64,000 nucleotides of DNA from Alteromonas lipotrueae (GCF_019249215.1 NZ_JAESDI010000003.1:1-64000); one strand, 5' to 3'; shown: positions 44,308-53,891, counted from the stretch's first letter. Numbers and translations: made by a program. Notes: generated by a model not told the origin, from the sequence alone.

Positions 44308-45594
44308 ATGTCTACTAACCAAACGAGCGAGCATAACTACGGGTTAATTCGCTGGTTAACCTATTTGATGTTTATGATGTTTGCGATGACATCCGACTCG
44401 GTAGGCGAAATCATTAAAGAAGTAAAAATTGAGTTTGCAGTGACCAATACTCAAGCGAGTTTAATGCACTCTTTGTTCATGATTGGTATCGCTTTTTCTG
44501 GACTGTTTCTTGGCTTCTTAGCAGATAAATTTGGTCGTAAAAATACGCTAATATTGGGCTTAGCCTTATTCGCGATTTCTTGCTATCTGTTTATGGTAGG
44601 CAGTACCTTTGCTTTTATTCTAAGTTTGGTAACCCTATCAGGCCTGGCAGTTGGGGTGTTTAAAACCGCTGCACTTGCCTTAATTGGCGATATTTCACGC
44701 TCAACTAAAGAACATACTGGCACCATGAACGGTGCTGAAGCTTTCTTTGGCGTTGGTGCAATCATTGGTCCAATTTTAGTGGCCTGGCTGATTACTCAAG
44801 GCGTTCACTGGACTTGGTTGTACGTCATAGCCGGTGGTTTATGTACCATACTAATTTGCATGGCACTGATGGTTGAATACCCACAAAGCAAGGCATTAAA
44901 AGAGAAGCCTACTAGCCTTGTCGATAGTCTAAAACTGCTTAAAGATCCTTACGCACTAGGCTTCTCTATTGGTGCGTTTCTTTATGTTGCGGCCGAGAGC
45001 GCAATATATGTGTGGATGCCAAGCTACTTAATTTGTGACGCTAACTCGGCATCAGATATTTACAGCTGCTACGCCAATGATTCTACTCAAACACTCGCCA
45101 TCTACGCCGTTTCTGTATTCTTTGCTTTGCGTGCAGTAGGTCGGTTTGTCGGAATTTGGATGATGCAGCATTTCGAGTGGACCAAAGTGCTACTGTTATT
45201 TAGTTTCATGATAATGGTGTGTTTTGTGGTTGGTTTAATGACTGGCCCAACATTAGCCGTTTTCCTTTTCCCATTAAGCGGCATATTTATGTCGGTCATT
45301 TATCCTACTTTCAATTCTAAAGGCATTAGCTGCTTCGAGAAGCGACAGCACGGTTCAGTGGCGGGCGTTATCTTATTCTTTACCGCTGCGGGCGCTGCGG
45401 CTGGGCCTTTTATCATGGGCGTGGTGAGCGATGCCTATGGTGGCGATGCCAAGTACGGGTTTGTAGTAGCCACAGGCTTTTCTATCTTGTTGTTCCTAGG
45501 GTTACTTTACAACGCTATTGCTCAGCCAACGCGAGCGCGTCTGGCCATGATTGAGAAACGAGAATATGGCGTTGACTCAACTACACCTGGCTAA
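44308..45594 (+). CDS. MFS sugar transporter
   Basis: A major facilitator superfamily permease of 428 residues and about twelve helices. The loop 2-3 motif LADKFGRKNTLI is conserved (G-x-x-x-D/R-x-x-G-R-R/K), as is the later AVGRFVGIW. Between helices 7 and 8 there is a longer periplasmic loop with three cysteines (LICDANSASDIYSCYAND). It sits between the TonB receptor and sucrose phosphorylase genes, so it should carry sucrose or a similar sugar across the inner membrane. Start ATG 44308 has a weak AAGGTAAA site. Confidence 0.88.
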   Translation: MSTNQTSEHNYGLIRWLTYLMFMMFAMTSDSVGEIIKEVKIEFAVTNTQASLMHSLFMIGIAFSGLFLGFLADKFGRKNTLILGLALFAISCYLFMVGSTFAFILSLVTLSGLAVGVFKTAALALIGDISRSTKEHTGTMNGAEAFFGVGAIIGPILVAWLITQGVHWTWLYVIAGGLCTILICMALMVEYPQSKALKEKPTSLVDSLKLLKDPYALGFSIGAFLYVAAESAIYVWMPSYLICDANSASDIYSCYANDSTQTLAIYAVSVFFALRAVGRFVGIWMMQHFEWTKVLLLFSFMIMVCFVVGLMTGPTLAVFLFPLSGIFMSVIYPTFNSKGISCFEKRQHGSVAGVILFFTAAGAAAGPFIMGVVSDAYGGDAKYGFVVATGFSILLFLGLLYNAIAQPTRARLAMIEKREYGVDSTTPG

Positions 45595-45739
45595 AGCAAA
45601 GACGATTAGTTAGAGCAATATTACGTTTCACTATATACATTAAATCAATGCAGTGCTTCTTGTTGCCATAGAAGCAATGCAAGTCTTCGGTGCAATTTTG
45701 CTTTTCAATGCGCAGCACCCCGTTATTTGGAGAATTTTC

Positions 45740-47221
45740 ATGCCTTTACGCAATGGTGTTCAACTCATTACCTATGCAGACCGTTTGGGTCAAGGAAATA
45801 TGTCTGGCCTCAATACGCTTTTAAGCACCACGTTAAAAGGGCTGTTTACAGGCGTTCATATTTTACCTTTCTATTACCCATTCGATGGTGAAGATGCAGG
45901 TTTTGATCCTATCGATCATACTACCGTTGATTCGCGTTTGGGTAGTTGGGCCGATGTGAAGCAGATTGGTGAGTCGATGAATATTATGGCAGACCTAATA
46001 GTGAATCATATGTCTGCGCAAAGTGAGCCTTTTTTAGATGTGATTAAACAGGGGCGAGAGTCTCAGTACTGGCCGCTATTTTTAACAAAAAAATCGGTAT
46101 TTAGCGAAGATGATGCGGCTAATATTACCAATATTGGAAAGGTCTTTAGGCCTCGCCCTACGCCATTTTTCTCTGAGTATGAGTTAGATAACAAAGAGGT
46201 GGTGCCTTTTTGGACCACGTTTACCGCTAATCAAATTGATATTGATGTTGAGTCTGACTTGGGTAAAGCATACCTAGAATCAATCCTAGAAGCTTTTACA
46301 CAAAGTAATGTCGATTTAATTCGTTTAGATGCCGCAGGTTATGCCATTAAACGCGCTGGCACCAACTGTTTCATGTTAGAAGAAACCTTTGAATTTATTG
46401 AAGCATTAAGCAAGCGGGCACACACTATGGGCATTCAAAGCTTGGTTGAAATTCACAGCCATTTTGAAACTCAAATTGCTATTGCGTCTCGTTGTGACAG
46501 TGTTTACGACTTTGCGCTTCCACCATTGGTATTGCACACCCTATTTAGCAAAGACGCATCCGCCTTGGCGCATTGGTTGTCTATTTCCCCTCGCAACTGC
46601 TTCACCGTACTAGATACCCATGATGGAATCGGTATTGTTGATGTGGGAGCAAGCGGTGACAAGCCTGGGCTTTTGACTAACTCGCAAATCGACAATTTGG
46701 TAGAAACCATTCATGTTAACTCGAATGGCGAGTCGAGAAAGGCCACTGGCGAAGCTGCGAGTAATGTCGACCTGTATCAAATTAACTGCACTTATTATGA
46801 TGCGTTAGGAAAGGACGATTATAATTACTTGCTCGCGCGTGCGATACAGTTCTTCAGCCCAGGAGTACCACAAGTGTATTATGCTGGGATGTTAGGGGCG
46901 ACTAACGACATGGAGCTGCTAGCGAAAACTAATGTGGGTCGTGATATCAATCGCCCTTATTTAAGCGAACGCGATATTGATGAAGCTCTCGCTAAGCCAG
47001 TGGTAAAAGGCCTAATTGAATTAATTCATATTCGTAACGATACGAATGCGTTTAACGGCGATTTCTCTGTTACTGAAGATGCAGGTACTTTGTTATTAGT
47101 CTGGACATTAGGTGAAGAACGCGCCGAATTACGGATAGAAATGAGCACGCTTGATGCAAATATCACATTGCTAGAAGGGGGGCTAAAATCAACCCTTTCT
47201 TTAGCGAAACTCACGGCATAG
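45740..47221 (+). CDS. Sucrose phosphorylase (GH13)
   Basis: A 493-residue glycoside phosphorylase of GH13 subfamily 18 that converts sucrose and phosphate into glucose 1-phosphate and fructose in the cytosol. Signature and catalytic segments correspond closely to the Bifidobacterium enzyme: VQLITYADRLG, HILPFYYPFDG, DPIDHTTVDSRLGSW, IVNHMS, nucleophile Asp197 in LIRLDAAGY, acid/base Glu237 in VEIHSHF, and His294-Asp295 in LDTHDGIG. The acceptor-site loop NVDLYQIN is also kept, which favours sucrose over sucrose 6-phosphate. The ATG at 45740 has GGAG seven bases upstream and starts the conserved N-terminus; 29 codons upstream are not conserved. Confidence 0.92.
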   Translation: MPLRNGVQLITYADRLGQGNMSGLNTLLSTTLKGLFTGVHILPFYYPFDGEDAGFDPIDHTTVDSRLGSWADVKQIGESMNIMADLIVNHMSAQSEPFLDVIKQGRESQYWPLFLTKKSVFSEDDAANITNIGKVFRPRPTPFFSEYELDNKEVVPFWTTFTANQIDIDVESDLGKAYLESILEAFTQSNVDLIRLDAAGYAIKRAGTNCFMLEETFEFIEALSKRAHTMGIQSLVEIHSHFETQIAIASRCDSVYDFALPPLVLHTLFSKDASALAHWLSISPRNCFTVLDTHDGIGIVDVGASGDKPGLLTNSQIDNLVETIHVNSNGESRKATGEAASNVDLYQINCTYYDALGKDDYNYLLARAIQFFSPGVPQVYYAGMLGATNDMELLAKTNVGRDINRPYLSERDIDEALAKPVVKGLIELIHIRNDTNAFNGDFSVTEDAGTLLLVWTLGEERAELRIEMSTLDANITLLEGGLKSTLSLAKLTA

Positions 47222-47255
47222 TCTCTGTTCTAGCCCGAACAAAAACAAAAAAACG

Positions 47256-47293
47256 CGGTAGTGGCTTCATTTATTCAGTCGGGGTCACTACCG
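47256..47293 (+). terminator. Stem-loop after the sucrose phosphorylase gene
   Basis: CGGTAGTG pairs with CACTACCG around a 22-nt loop about 35 bp beyond the gene. No T run follows, so this is only a candidate terminator or mRNA 3' stabiliser. Confidence 0.4.
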
Positions 47294-47469
47294 ATTATTC
47301 ATCATTAAATTCAGCTTGTTACCCTCATAAAAAAGCGCAAAGCCTTGCTCTTTGATTGATACGTTTACCATTTCCTCCAGATAACACGCAAAGCTGAAAC
47401 TGAATTGGTTGTATTTTGTGCAAATAGTGTTAAGTTAATATTCAATAAGTTTAAATAATAACCATCGAA

Positions 47470-48321
47470 ATGAAGTATGTTTCAAGGTTGCATGGACACA
47501 GCCCAATGCACTTCACCACTTCAGAGCGACTAAAAAGAATTCAACAACACTTGGGTGTTTCACCTGATGGTGTGCTTGGCGGAGAAACGCTTTCAGCCCT
47601 TGAAAAGCGGTTACTTCCCATCGAAGAGCGCCTGACCCAAGTTACCTCAACAATAACGCCTGCCAACTCAAATGAAATAAGCCTTACTCTTTCACAAAAG
47701 GGGATAAACCTTATTGTGCAGCATGAGATCAGTTCAAAGCAATATTATGAAAAACGGCTTACCCATCCCACGTGGCCTAAAGGTGAATCGGGGATCACTA
47801 TCGGTATCGGTTACGATTTAGGTTACGCGAGTAAAAGCCAATTTCAATCAGACTGGCAGTCGCTCCTTAGTACCTTTGATATGGTGAAGCTTACCCGGGT
47901 TTGTGGCCTGAAGGGGCAAGCCGCTAAAATATATGTCTCTTCTTTACGTTCTGTTACGGTGCCCTTCGATGCCGCGAAACATGTATTTGTTCACTCATCA
48001 CTGCCTAAATATGCACAAAAAACAACATCTACGTACCCAGGTGTCGAGTACTTGAATGCTGATGCTCAGACTGCATTGGTCTCGTTAGTGTATAACCGTG
48101 GAGGTAGCCTGAAAGGGGATTCACGACGAGAAATGGCTGCCATAAAACCTTTGGTTTTAAGCAAAGATTACGTTGGCATTGCGCTGCAAATTACCAAGAT
48201 GAAACGATTGTGGCAGGGCAGAGGGCTCGATGGATTGTTACACCGGCGAGACGATGAAGCTAATTTAGTCAGGCATTCAGATAGAAGGTATTTAGCTGGC
48301 GACTTAGTGAGGGTGGCGTAA
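47470..48321 (+). CDS. Peptidoglycan-binding domain plus pesticin-type lysozyme
   Basis: A 283-residue muramidase-like protein. Residues about 18-48 (RLKRIQQHLGVSPDGVLGGET) form a peptidoglycan-binding repeat. The catalytic domain has Glu86 (QHEISS), Thr110 and Asp116 in GITIGIGYDLG; the E-x23-T-x5-D arrangement mirrors the catalytic trio of pesticin and T4-lysozyme-like enzymes. There is no signal peptide, so it must leave the cell by a special route, through lysis, or act inside. Its stop overlaps the next start by one base (TAATG). Weak ribosome binding site at this start; an ATG at 47506 is an alternative. It heads a four-gene unit. Confidence 0.78.
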   Translation: MKYVSRLHGHSPMHFTTSERLKRIQQHLGVSPDGVLGGETLSALEKRLLPIEERLTQVTSTITPANSNEISLTLSQKGINLIVQHEISSKQYYEKRLTHPTWPKGESGITIGIGYDLGYASKSQFQSDWQSLLSTFDMVKLTRVCGLKGQAAKIYVSSLRSVTVPFDAAKHVFVHSSLPKYAQKTTSTYPGVEYLNADAQTALVSLVYNRGGSLKGDSRREMAAIKPLVLSKDYVGIALQITKMKRLWQGRGLDGLLHRRDDEANLVRHSDRRYLAGDLVRVA

Positions 48322-48611
48322 TGAAAACGATTCAGTACGATTTACATTTACGATACGAAGCTTACACCCGAGCACATCAGCGCTTCGCCGAAAGGGGGGA
48401 GTTCCGGGTTGAAATATACCAAGGCAGATTGGAAATCGACAATCAGCACGACATCAAGCATTTGGCTACCTCTTCATTTTCTCAGGAAATGGTAGAAGAA
48501 AGTGCAGTTATACCAGCATCTATACCAGCAGTTCAGGACACCGCTTTGCCCTTGTTTAAAGCGCTGTTTAATACAAACTTTGTTAAGGCAATAAAGCTGC
48601 TTTTTTATTAA
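48321..48611 (+). CDS. Small protein of unknown function in the lysozyme cassette
   Basis: A 96-residue protein that I do not recognise. The first half is charged with aromatic residues (YDLHLRYEAYTRAHQRFAERGEF), the second half less so, ending in FKALFNTNFVKAIKLLFY, a short amphipathic or membrane-attached helix. The start overlaps the lysozyme stop by one base, so translation is coupled and the two products are likely needed together. An adaptor or immunity function would be a guess only. Confidence 0.6.
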   Translation: MKTIQYDLHLRYEAYTRAHQRFAERGEFRVEIYQGRLEIDNQHDIKHLATSSFSQEMVEESAVIPASIPAVQDTALPLFKALFNTNFVKAIKLLFY

Positions 48612-48628
48612 TTTATAGAAGGAATTTT

Positions 48629-48979
48629 ATGATGGGAAAGTTCAAAGACGCAATGCAAACTATGGCAGACGGTATTGGCGATTTGTCTAAACTTGATGTC
48701 GTGACATTTCAAGGCTCAGTCACACTGAACGCAACGGATACCGCGCCGTTAAAATTTGATGACGTGATGTCCTCTGCCATGGGTAATACCACGGTGGCAG
48801 TTAAGGTGCTGGCCAGCACTCAAACCAGTATCGATGGCGACATTGTTGCTTTTTACGATAAGGATATCACCGAAGAACAGCGACTTGCTCATGCTGACTT
48901 GGTGCTCGCAGGCGCTGAATCTCGAGCAGCATCTATCGAGTTTGTGAGATCTATTGTTGGGGAAATTGCGGATTTGTAG
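48629..48979 (+). CDS. Small acidic protein of unknown function in the lysozyme cassette
   Basis: A 116-residue acidic protein without signal peptide or membrane helix. It has an N-terminal helix (KFKDAMQTMADGIGDLS), a segment of alternating strands (VVTFQGSVTLNAT) and a C-terminal helix. An AAGGA ribosome binding site lies before it. It lies 17 bp behind the previous gene and its stop is directly in front of the next start. No family was recognised. Confidence 0.62.
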   Translation: MMGKFKDAMQTMADGIGDLSKLDVVTFQGSVTLNATDTAPLKFDDVMSSAMGNTTVAVKVLASTQTSIDGDIVAFYDKDITEEQRLAHADLVLAGAESRAASIEFVRSIVGEIADL

Positions 48980-48981
48980 TG

Positions 48982-50634
48982 ATGGACGACAAATTTGGCA
49001 CAGTCGATAAGTTGGGGATGGGGCTTGATGCTTCGGTATCTAAGCATTATTTGCCCAACGCAACGTTAGCTTCAGATAACCCAAATGAAATAGATTCTTC
49101 TGCCTATATTCGCGCCATTAGATCCCGTTTAATTGAGCTAGGTTACTTAGGTGAAGGGCATAAATTCACGAATCGTCATAACCCTCAGATTGACCGCATA
49201 CTGATTAAAAAAATAAAGCAGTTTCAACATGATGCTGGTATTACCCAAGACGGTTGGGCCGGAAAGCTAACATGGCAGGCATTGGAGTGCTTAGTAAGCT
49301 TTGAAAACCAGCAAAGTCCTGCATTCTGGGGCAATGTTTGGCGAAATGCTTCTAGCGAGGAATGGAGAAGTTCATGGCAGCAATCAACGCCAGAAAATCA
49401 ACCCCAATTATGGCTATTTAAAGATGGGGTTTTACAAAACAAAGCAGTGATGCGAGCGGTGTATTGTCGTTTGTATACACTCGGCTTTTTTACCGATTGG
49501 GATAAACATCGCATTCACACCAAAACTATCATCAACCCTAGCGAAAATGCCGACTTTCAAAATGCGATTGACCAGTTTTGTGTGTTTGCCAAGCAGCTGA
49601 GACTAGTGAGAAATTCGTGCTCTGGATTGAATATGGATTTACTCAACGCCATATTTGAATACGACAATATCGTTTCTAGGTTAAGCGACAATGCACACTT
49701 TGAACCCGCAATTACGACGTACCCTAAAACTATAGAAGCGATCGCCAGAGTAGAGCTTTGGTTGCTCGGTTATGATATTTCACCGGGGAAAGATCAAACG
49801 ATTAGAAGAGCTACAAGAAGATTCAAAAAAAGAACGTTTATCAGCGTATCCAAAACTCAACTCGCGATTAAAAAATTTTATTCTGACTACCCCGTGGCGC
49901 TCGAACGTGATGAAATAAGTGATAAGGGACACCCAATAAACGCAGCTTTAATGGCGGCATTCTCTGCGCTATCCACCGACATAGAAGTGGACGAAAGTGA
50001 CAGTGAAAAATTGAACGCTTCGGTAAGTCAACTATGGCAAAGTAAAAGTAAGCAAAGTGCGTTAAGAGCACAATTTAACAGGCTAGCCAATGGTATTTTC
50101 GACGGATTAAAGCGAATGGTAAGTTGGCTATTTGGCGCAGTAAAACGCGTGCTTGAAAAAACAAAGGAAGTGATTGCGAATATCGCACGTTACATTAGCA
50201 AAAAAGCACGCAAGAATTATTTGAGTGTCGTGAAAGCGTTCGATATTGTTTATTCAGGCATGTCGTATTTAAAAGGTAATGCGTTTCACTATGGTACGCC
50301 CTCTAAAGCTTGTTTCGCCCATGACAATGATTTTGATCAGTTTTGCTGCATAGACCCAAAAGCGCTAAACGAGCAGCTTAGTTTTGATAGAACCCAGTAT
50401 GCTTTTCAAGCCAAACTTTATGTAGCAGGATTAACTATTGTTGGTCATTTATTGCGTATAGCGCAACGAGTCGTACGAACAGTTTCTTCACCTGTAGGTT
50501 GGCTTTTAGCTCTACTTTCGTTGGCAAATCTTGCTAACTCTATAAAGGCAATAAGCAAGCAAATCACCCTTGTTCAGAAGTATGAACTTGACGTTACACA
50601 TCAAAAGTCGTTGTTTAAAACACGAATTTCTTAA
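48982..50634 (+). CDS. Peptidoglycan-binding-like protein with hydrophobic C-terminus
   Basis: A 550-residue protein from the ATG at 48982 (a GTG three bases earlier is possible). Residues about 25-95 look like a peptidoglycan-binding domain (IRSRLIELGYLG, IKQFQHDAGITQDGWAG). Two weaker, similar helix patterns follow (CRLYTLGFFTDWDKHR; VELWLLGYDISPGKDQ). The region 360-430 is strongly basic and amphipathic (RMVSWLFGAVKRVLEK). The C-terminus has two hydrophobic stretches (KLYVAGLTIVGHLLRIA and PVGWLLALLSLANLA). No signal peptide. The architecture suggests a toxin or structural protein aimed at cell walls or membranes, working with the lysozyme, but this is inference. Confidence 0.6.
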   Translation: MDDKFGTVDKLGMGLDASVSKHYLPNATLASDNPNEIDSSAYIRAIRSRLIELGYLGEGHKFTNRHNPQIDRILIKKIKQFQHDAGITQDGWAGKLTWQALECLVSFENQQSPAFWGNVWRNASSEEWRSSWQQSTPENQPQLWLFKDGVLQNKAVMRAVYCRLYTLGFFTDWDKHRIHTKTIINPSENADFQNAIDQFCVFAKQLRLVRNSCSGLNMDLLNAIFEYDNIVSRLSDNAHFEPAITTYPKTIEAIARVELWLLGYDISPGKDQTIRRATRRFKKRTFISVSKTQLAIKKFYSDYPVALERDEISDKGHPINAALMAAFSALSTDIEVDESDSEKLNASVSQLWQSKSKQSALRAQFNRLANGIFDGLKRMVSWLFGAVKRVLEKTKEVIANIARYISKKARKNYLSVVKAFDIVYSGMSYLKGNAFHYGTPSKACFAHDNDFDQFCCIDPKALNEQLSFDRTQYAFQAKLYVAGLTIVGHLLRIAQRVVRTVSSPVGWLLALLSLANLANSIKAISKQITLVQKYELDVTHQKSLFKTRIS

Positions 50635-50846
50635 TGTCAGACTGTGTCTTTACCGCGTATTTTTAACTTCCACTTTTTCTCCACATTGTTTCCCGTACTT
50701 ATTTAGTAAGGTCGTTGTTCGGTAATTATTTTTTTCCTGAGTATGGCTGTGTGCTGGCTAAGTACTTGTTTACCCAGCTTTGCTCGGGGTTATAGATAGG
50801 CGGCGGTAAATTGAATCTGTGCCTTATATTTTACAAAGGAAACAAC

Positions 50847-51905
50847 GTGAATAACGATCTGCTCAAAATTGCTTTTATTTCACTATTTTTGTTTTTAACT
50901 GCCTGTGGCGGTTCAAGTGATTCAAGTACTGAAGTAACCGACAGTAGTGCAATCGATGGCTCTGACGATACTTCTGATAATGATGATACCAATGATAGTT
51001 CTGATGACGACGCGCAAAATGATGAGGCGGGAATAGATGTCGATGCGACTTTGTTTCTTACCGGAGAAAACGTCAGCATTGATACTGTATCCTGTACCTT
51101 GATGAATGGTACGCAAACATTGTGCTACGAAATAACATCAAAACACACCGCAGAAGAGCACGATATGGGCCCTTGGTGCCCCGAAATAATTTACGATACT
51201 GCCGAAGAGGGGGGGCTTTGGTTTGACAAAGGTGAAATAAATGATCTAGATGGCGCTTTCATTGAAAACTTGGCCACCTATTATGATGACCCCGGCTTTA
51301 AGATGTACGAGGACGACGGTACCGTTCGCAGAATGGAAACCGCAGAGGAGTGCGCAGAGGGTGCAGATCCTAATATTGAAGACAAATACACAAACATGTG
51401 TGCTCAATGCTTGCCCGAGTGGGTAAGTACACAAGTGACCTATCTCATCCCTATTACACCCATTAAGCAAGACGAACCGGTTGAGCTGAGCGATGGCCCC
51501 ACGTTAGAAGTAGCAGGGGTAGAGTATGGACCTTCAGTAAGAGGCTTGGCATTCAATGGTGTTAGGTTCGATCATCCAGCCGACATCGATATTATTCTAG
51601 CTGGGTATCAAATTGCGCCGGTAGATGATGCAGGTGGGCACGTAAACAACAGCTTAGGTTATCACTATCATGGCGACACCGGCATGACAACTCGTATTGA
51701 GCAATCGGATAGTCATGCGGCAATGATTGGCTATGCCCTTGATGGTTTTGGTTTGTACGCAAAGTTAGATGACAACGGTAACGAAGCAGAAGATTTGGAT
51801 GAATGTAGAGGGCACAGCGACGACACTCGTGGCTACCATTATCATGTACTGTCGTTAGAGAGCAACGAGTTCTTAGATTGCTTTTATGGCGCGTGGGCAG
51901 AGTAA
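50847..51905 (+). CDS. YHYH-domain lipoprotein
   Basis: A 352-residue lipoprotein. The GTG at 50847 is chosen because AAAGGA lies six bases before it and the lipobox LTAC follows at about residue 20. After the lipid-anchored Cys there is a Ser/Asp/Asn-rich linker of about 40 residues. The C-terminal part is the YHYH domain with GYHYHGDTGM and, later, RGYHYHVLSLE, histidine-rich motifs probably binding metal. The role of the domain is unknown; it occurs in marine and environmental bacteria. The next gene starts 15 bp later, so they are probably an operon. Confidence 0.85.
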   Translation: MNNDLLKIAFISLFLFLTACGGSSDSSTEVTDSSAIDGSDDTSDNDDTNDSSDDDAQNDEAGIDVDATLFLTGENVSIDTVSCTLMNGTQTLCYEITSKHTAEEHDMGPWCPEIIYDTAEEGGLWFDKGEINDLDGAFIENLATYYDDPGFKMYEDDGTVRRMETAEECAEGADPNIEDKYTNMCAQCLPEWVSTQVTYLIPITPIKQDEPVELSDGPTLEVAGVEYGPSVRGLAFNGVRFDHPADIDIILAGYQIAPVDDAGGHVNNSLGYHYHGDTGMTTRIEQSDSHAAMIGYALDGFGLYAKLDDNGNEAEDLDECRGHSDDTRGYHYHVLSLESNEFLDCFYGAWAE

Positions 51906-51920
51906 TCCAGCGGGTATATT

Positions 51921-52415
51921 ATGAATGTAGTTAAACAGTCGGTGTTAATTGTGACCTTGTTATGGTGGTCTATTAGCGTTCATGCCCACGGATTCGATTA
52001 TTCTGTTGTCAGGTTAACGGAAACAGAAAACCATATGTGGCGCTTAGCCGTAACCTCATCATTAGATGCTTTTAGAAAAGAAGTGCGTTTGCACTTCTCC
52101 AAGACCCCTTATACTACTCCTGAGGAATTTAACGAGCAGCTTCTTAACCATATTAGCGCAACGTTGAGTATCAACGCAGAAAATGAATCTGTTTCACTTG
52201 GTGAAGGTACGGTATCTCTTGGGCATGAAACATCGGTTGTTTATACCCAAATCAAGCTTCCCAAAAGCGCGCAAAAAATGGTGCTTACTAACGGCGCAGT
52301 AAAAGACATCTACCGTCACACCACTAAGCTAATCGTTACGCCGTGGGCAGCAGATAAACAGTCATTTATTTTAAATAAGTCGAACAACTTTACTGCAACT
52401 ATTTTGCTTCTCTAA
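51921..52415 (+). CDS. Small exported protein, DUF6702-like
   Basis: A 164-residue exported protein (signal peptide ending ISVHA-HGF). The mature part begins with His and shows DYSVVRL, SLDAFRKEVRLHFSK and a central region of beta-type strands. The layout (His next to the cleavage site, then a strand describing an F-rich D/E segment) recalls DUF6702, but I cannot be sure. It is likely co-transcribed with the YHYH lipoprotein, so the two may share an envelope role. Confidence 0.55.
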   Translation: MNVVKQSVLIVTLLWWSISVHAHGFDYSVVRLTETENHMWRLAVTSSLDAFRKEVRLHFSKTPYTTPEEFNEQLLNHISATLSINAENESVSLGEGTVSLGHETSVVYTQIKLPKSAQKMVLTNGAVKDIYRHTTKLIVTPWAADKQSFILNKSNNFTATILLL

Positions 52416-52628
52416 CTTGACGGTAGCGACGCTACCATTCTTCGGCATACCTTTTTGTTAAAATTCGTTACCATGGCCTTATAGCATTAGTTTTAGCAAT
52501 CTGTTTGTTGCACTGTTCATATTGCACCTTCCATATTGCACCTTGCAGATTCCGTTTCTGCGGGTTGTAAAAAGTAGTGATATTTGATTGTGTGAAATTC
52601 GGGATTGTTTAAAAGAAAGGATACTTAA

Positions 52629-53522
52629 ATGAGTAAAAACACAAAGCTTGCTGTGGGCGTTTTGGTTGCACTTGGCGTTTGTTATGTAGGAGGAAACGTT
52701 TATGCTTCCTCAAAAGCCAAAGACGCAGTAGATGAAATGATCGCTGAACTCCCTGCTACCACTCAGGTTTCTTACCGCGATGTAAGTGCGACTATTTTTG
52801 GTGATGTATCTATCGACGACATTCGCATTGGTGATGACAGACAAGGGCATATCGTGGTTAAAAACATTGCCCTTTCAGGTTTCGAAGAAGCATTAGAGAA
52901 TTCTACTGAAGGAGAGGTGCACTTTTCTGGTGTCTCGTTTTCTGAATATAAAGGTCAAGGTGTTGATGATACGCCAGATGATATTCAAGAAATTTTGGTT
53001 CATATGCTGATGAACGAAGGGAAAACCCTCGATCAACGTTTTGCTTTTGAAGTAAATGAAGATGACAACGAATACCGTATTAAAGAGCTGACTTTCGATG
53101 TGGAAGACGCTGGCCGTATTTCACTTTCAACAGACCTTTTCACAAAAGCCCCAATTTCAACGGCCCCTGAGCTTATTGCGCAGCACTTAATGGCTGCGAT
53201 AGAAATTGGTGAGTTTACCCTTTCGTTAGAAGAAGATGGGCTGGTTGATAGGTTATTTGCTTCACAAGTTACCGCCGAGAAAAGCCTTGATGATTTACGC
53301 GATGAAGCAATCGATGGTTTGAAAAACGCAATGAAGCAGTCTGAGCCGCAAAGAAAAATGCTTTTAGAAGGAACAATTGCGTTACTTGAAGGAGGGGAAG
53401 TTACGCTTTACCGTGAAAGCGATGAACCTTTTTCGATAGTGCCTATGACGATAATGTCAGGCCCTAATGGCGCGCTGGCGACTTTCATACGAGATGGCAA
53501 GTTTCAAATAGAGGTAGATTAG
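52629..53522 (+). CDS. Hypothetical membrane-anchored periplasmic protein
   Basis: A 297-residue protein with one N-terminal helix (KLAVGVLVALGVCYVGGNVYA) serving as a signal or anchor. The remainder is acidic and alternates strands with helices: VSYRDVSATIFGDVSIDDIRIGD suggests an AsmA/DUF945-like start, where a domain sits against the outer face of the membrane. No catalytic motif is visible. An AAAGGA ribosome binding site precedes it. Monocistronic. Function unknown. Confidence 0.62.
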   Translation: MSKNTKLAVGVLVALGVCYVGGNVYASSKAKDAVDEMIAELPATTQVSYRDVSATIFGDVSIDDIRIGDDRQGHIVVKNIALSGFEEALENSTEGEVHFSGVSFSEYKGQGVDDTPDDIQEILVHMLMNEGKTLDQRFAFEVNEDDNEYRIKELTFDVEDAGRISLSTDLFTKAPISTAPELIAQHLMAAIEIGEFTLSLEEDGLVDRLFASQVTAEKSLDDLRDEAIDGLKNAMKQSEPQRKMLLEGTIALLEGGEVTLYRESDEPFSIVPMTIMSGPNGALATFIRDGKFQIEVD

Positions 53523-53891
53523 GCGTATTCAATTTACCACCTGATTTGGCTGCTCATCACTGGAAGAGCAGCCCTGTTGTCCCCAGTACCTGAATGGTAT
53601 GCAGTTATTTTTATTCACGCTTGCATTCACCTTAATTTCAGGCAAATCCTTGCGCTTATTCCGCCTTCCTATCTATGCATTACTAGTTCTGCAAAAACCA
53701 TCTAGCGCTTCACTCATTTGCGTTCGAAGCACATACCTTCCTATAAAATCTTAAAATGAACAAAAAATCTCAATGTTTGCTGCGAGCTTTTCGAGCTTCA
53801 CCGCACATAAACCTATGGTTGCCTAGATGTCGAAGGCTGTAGACGGGGCACCCATTCATTTGACTTAAAAAATACTTAAGGAAAAAGCACC
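53523..53891. other. Intergenic region upstream of the haloperoxidase gene
   Basis: About 370 bp. No frame with start signals, no clear palindrome and no promoter boxes that I can defend. It must include the promoter of the haloperoxidase homolog. Confidence 0.4.
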
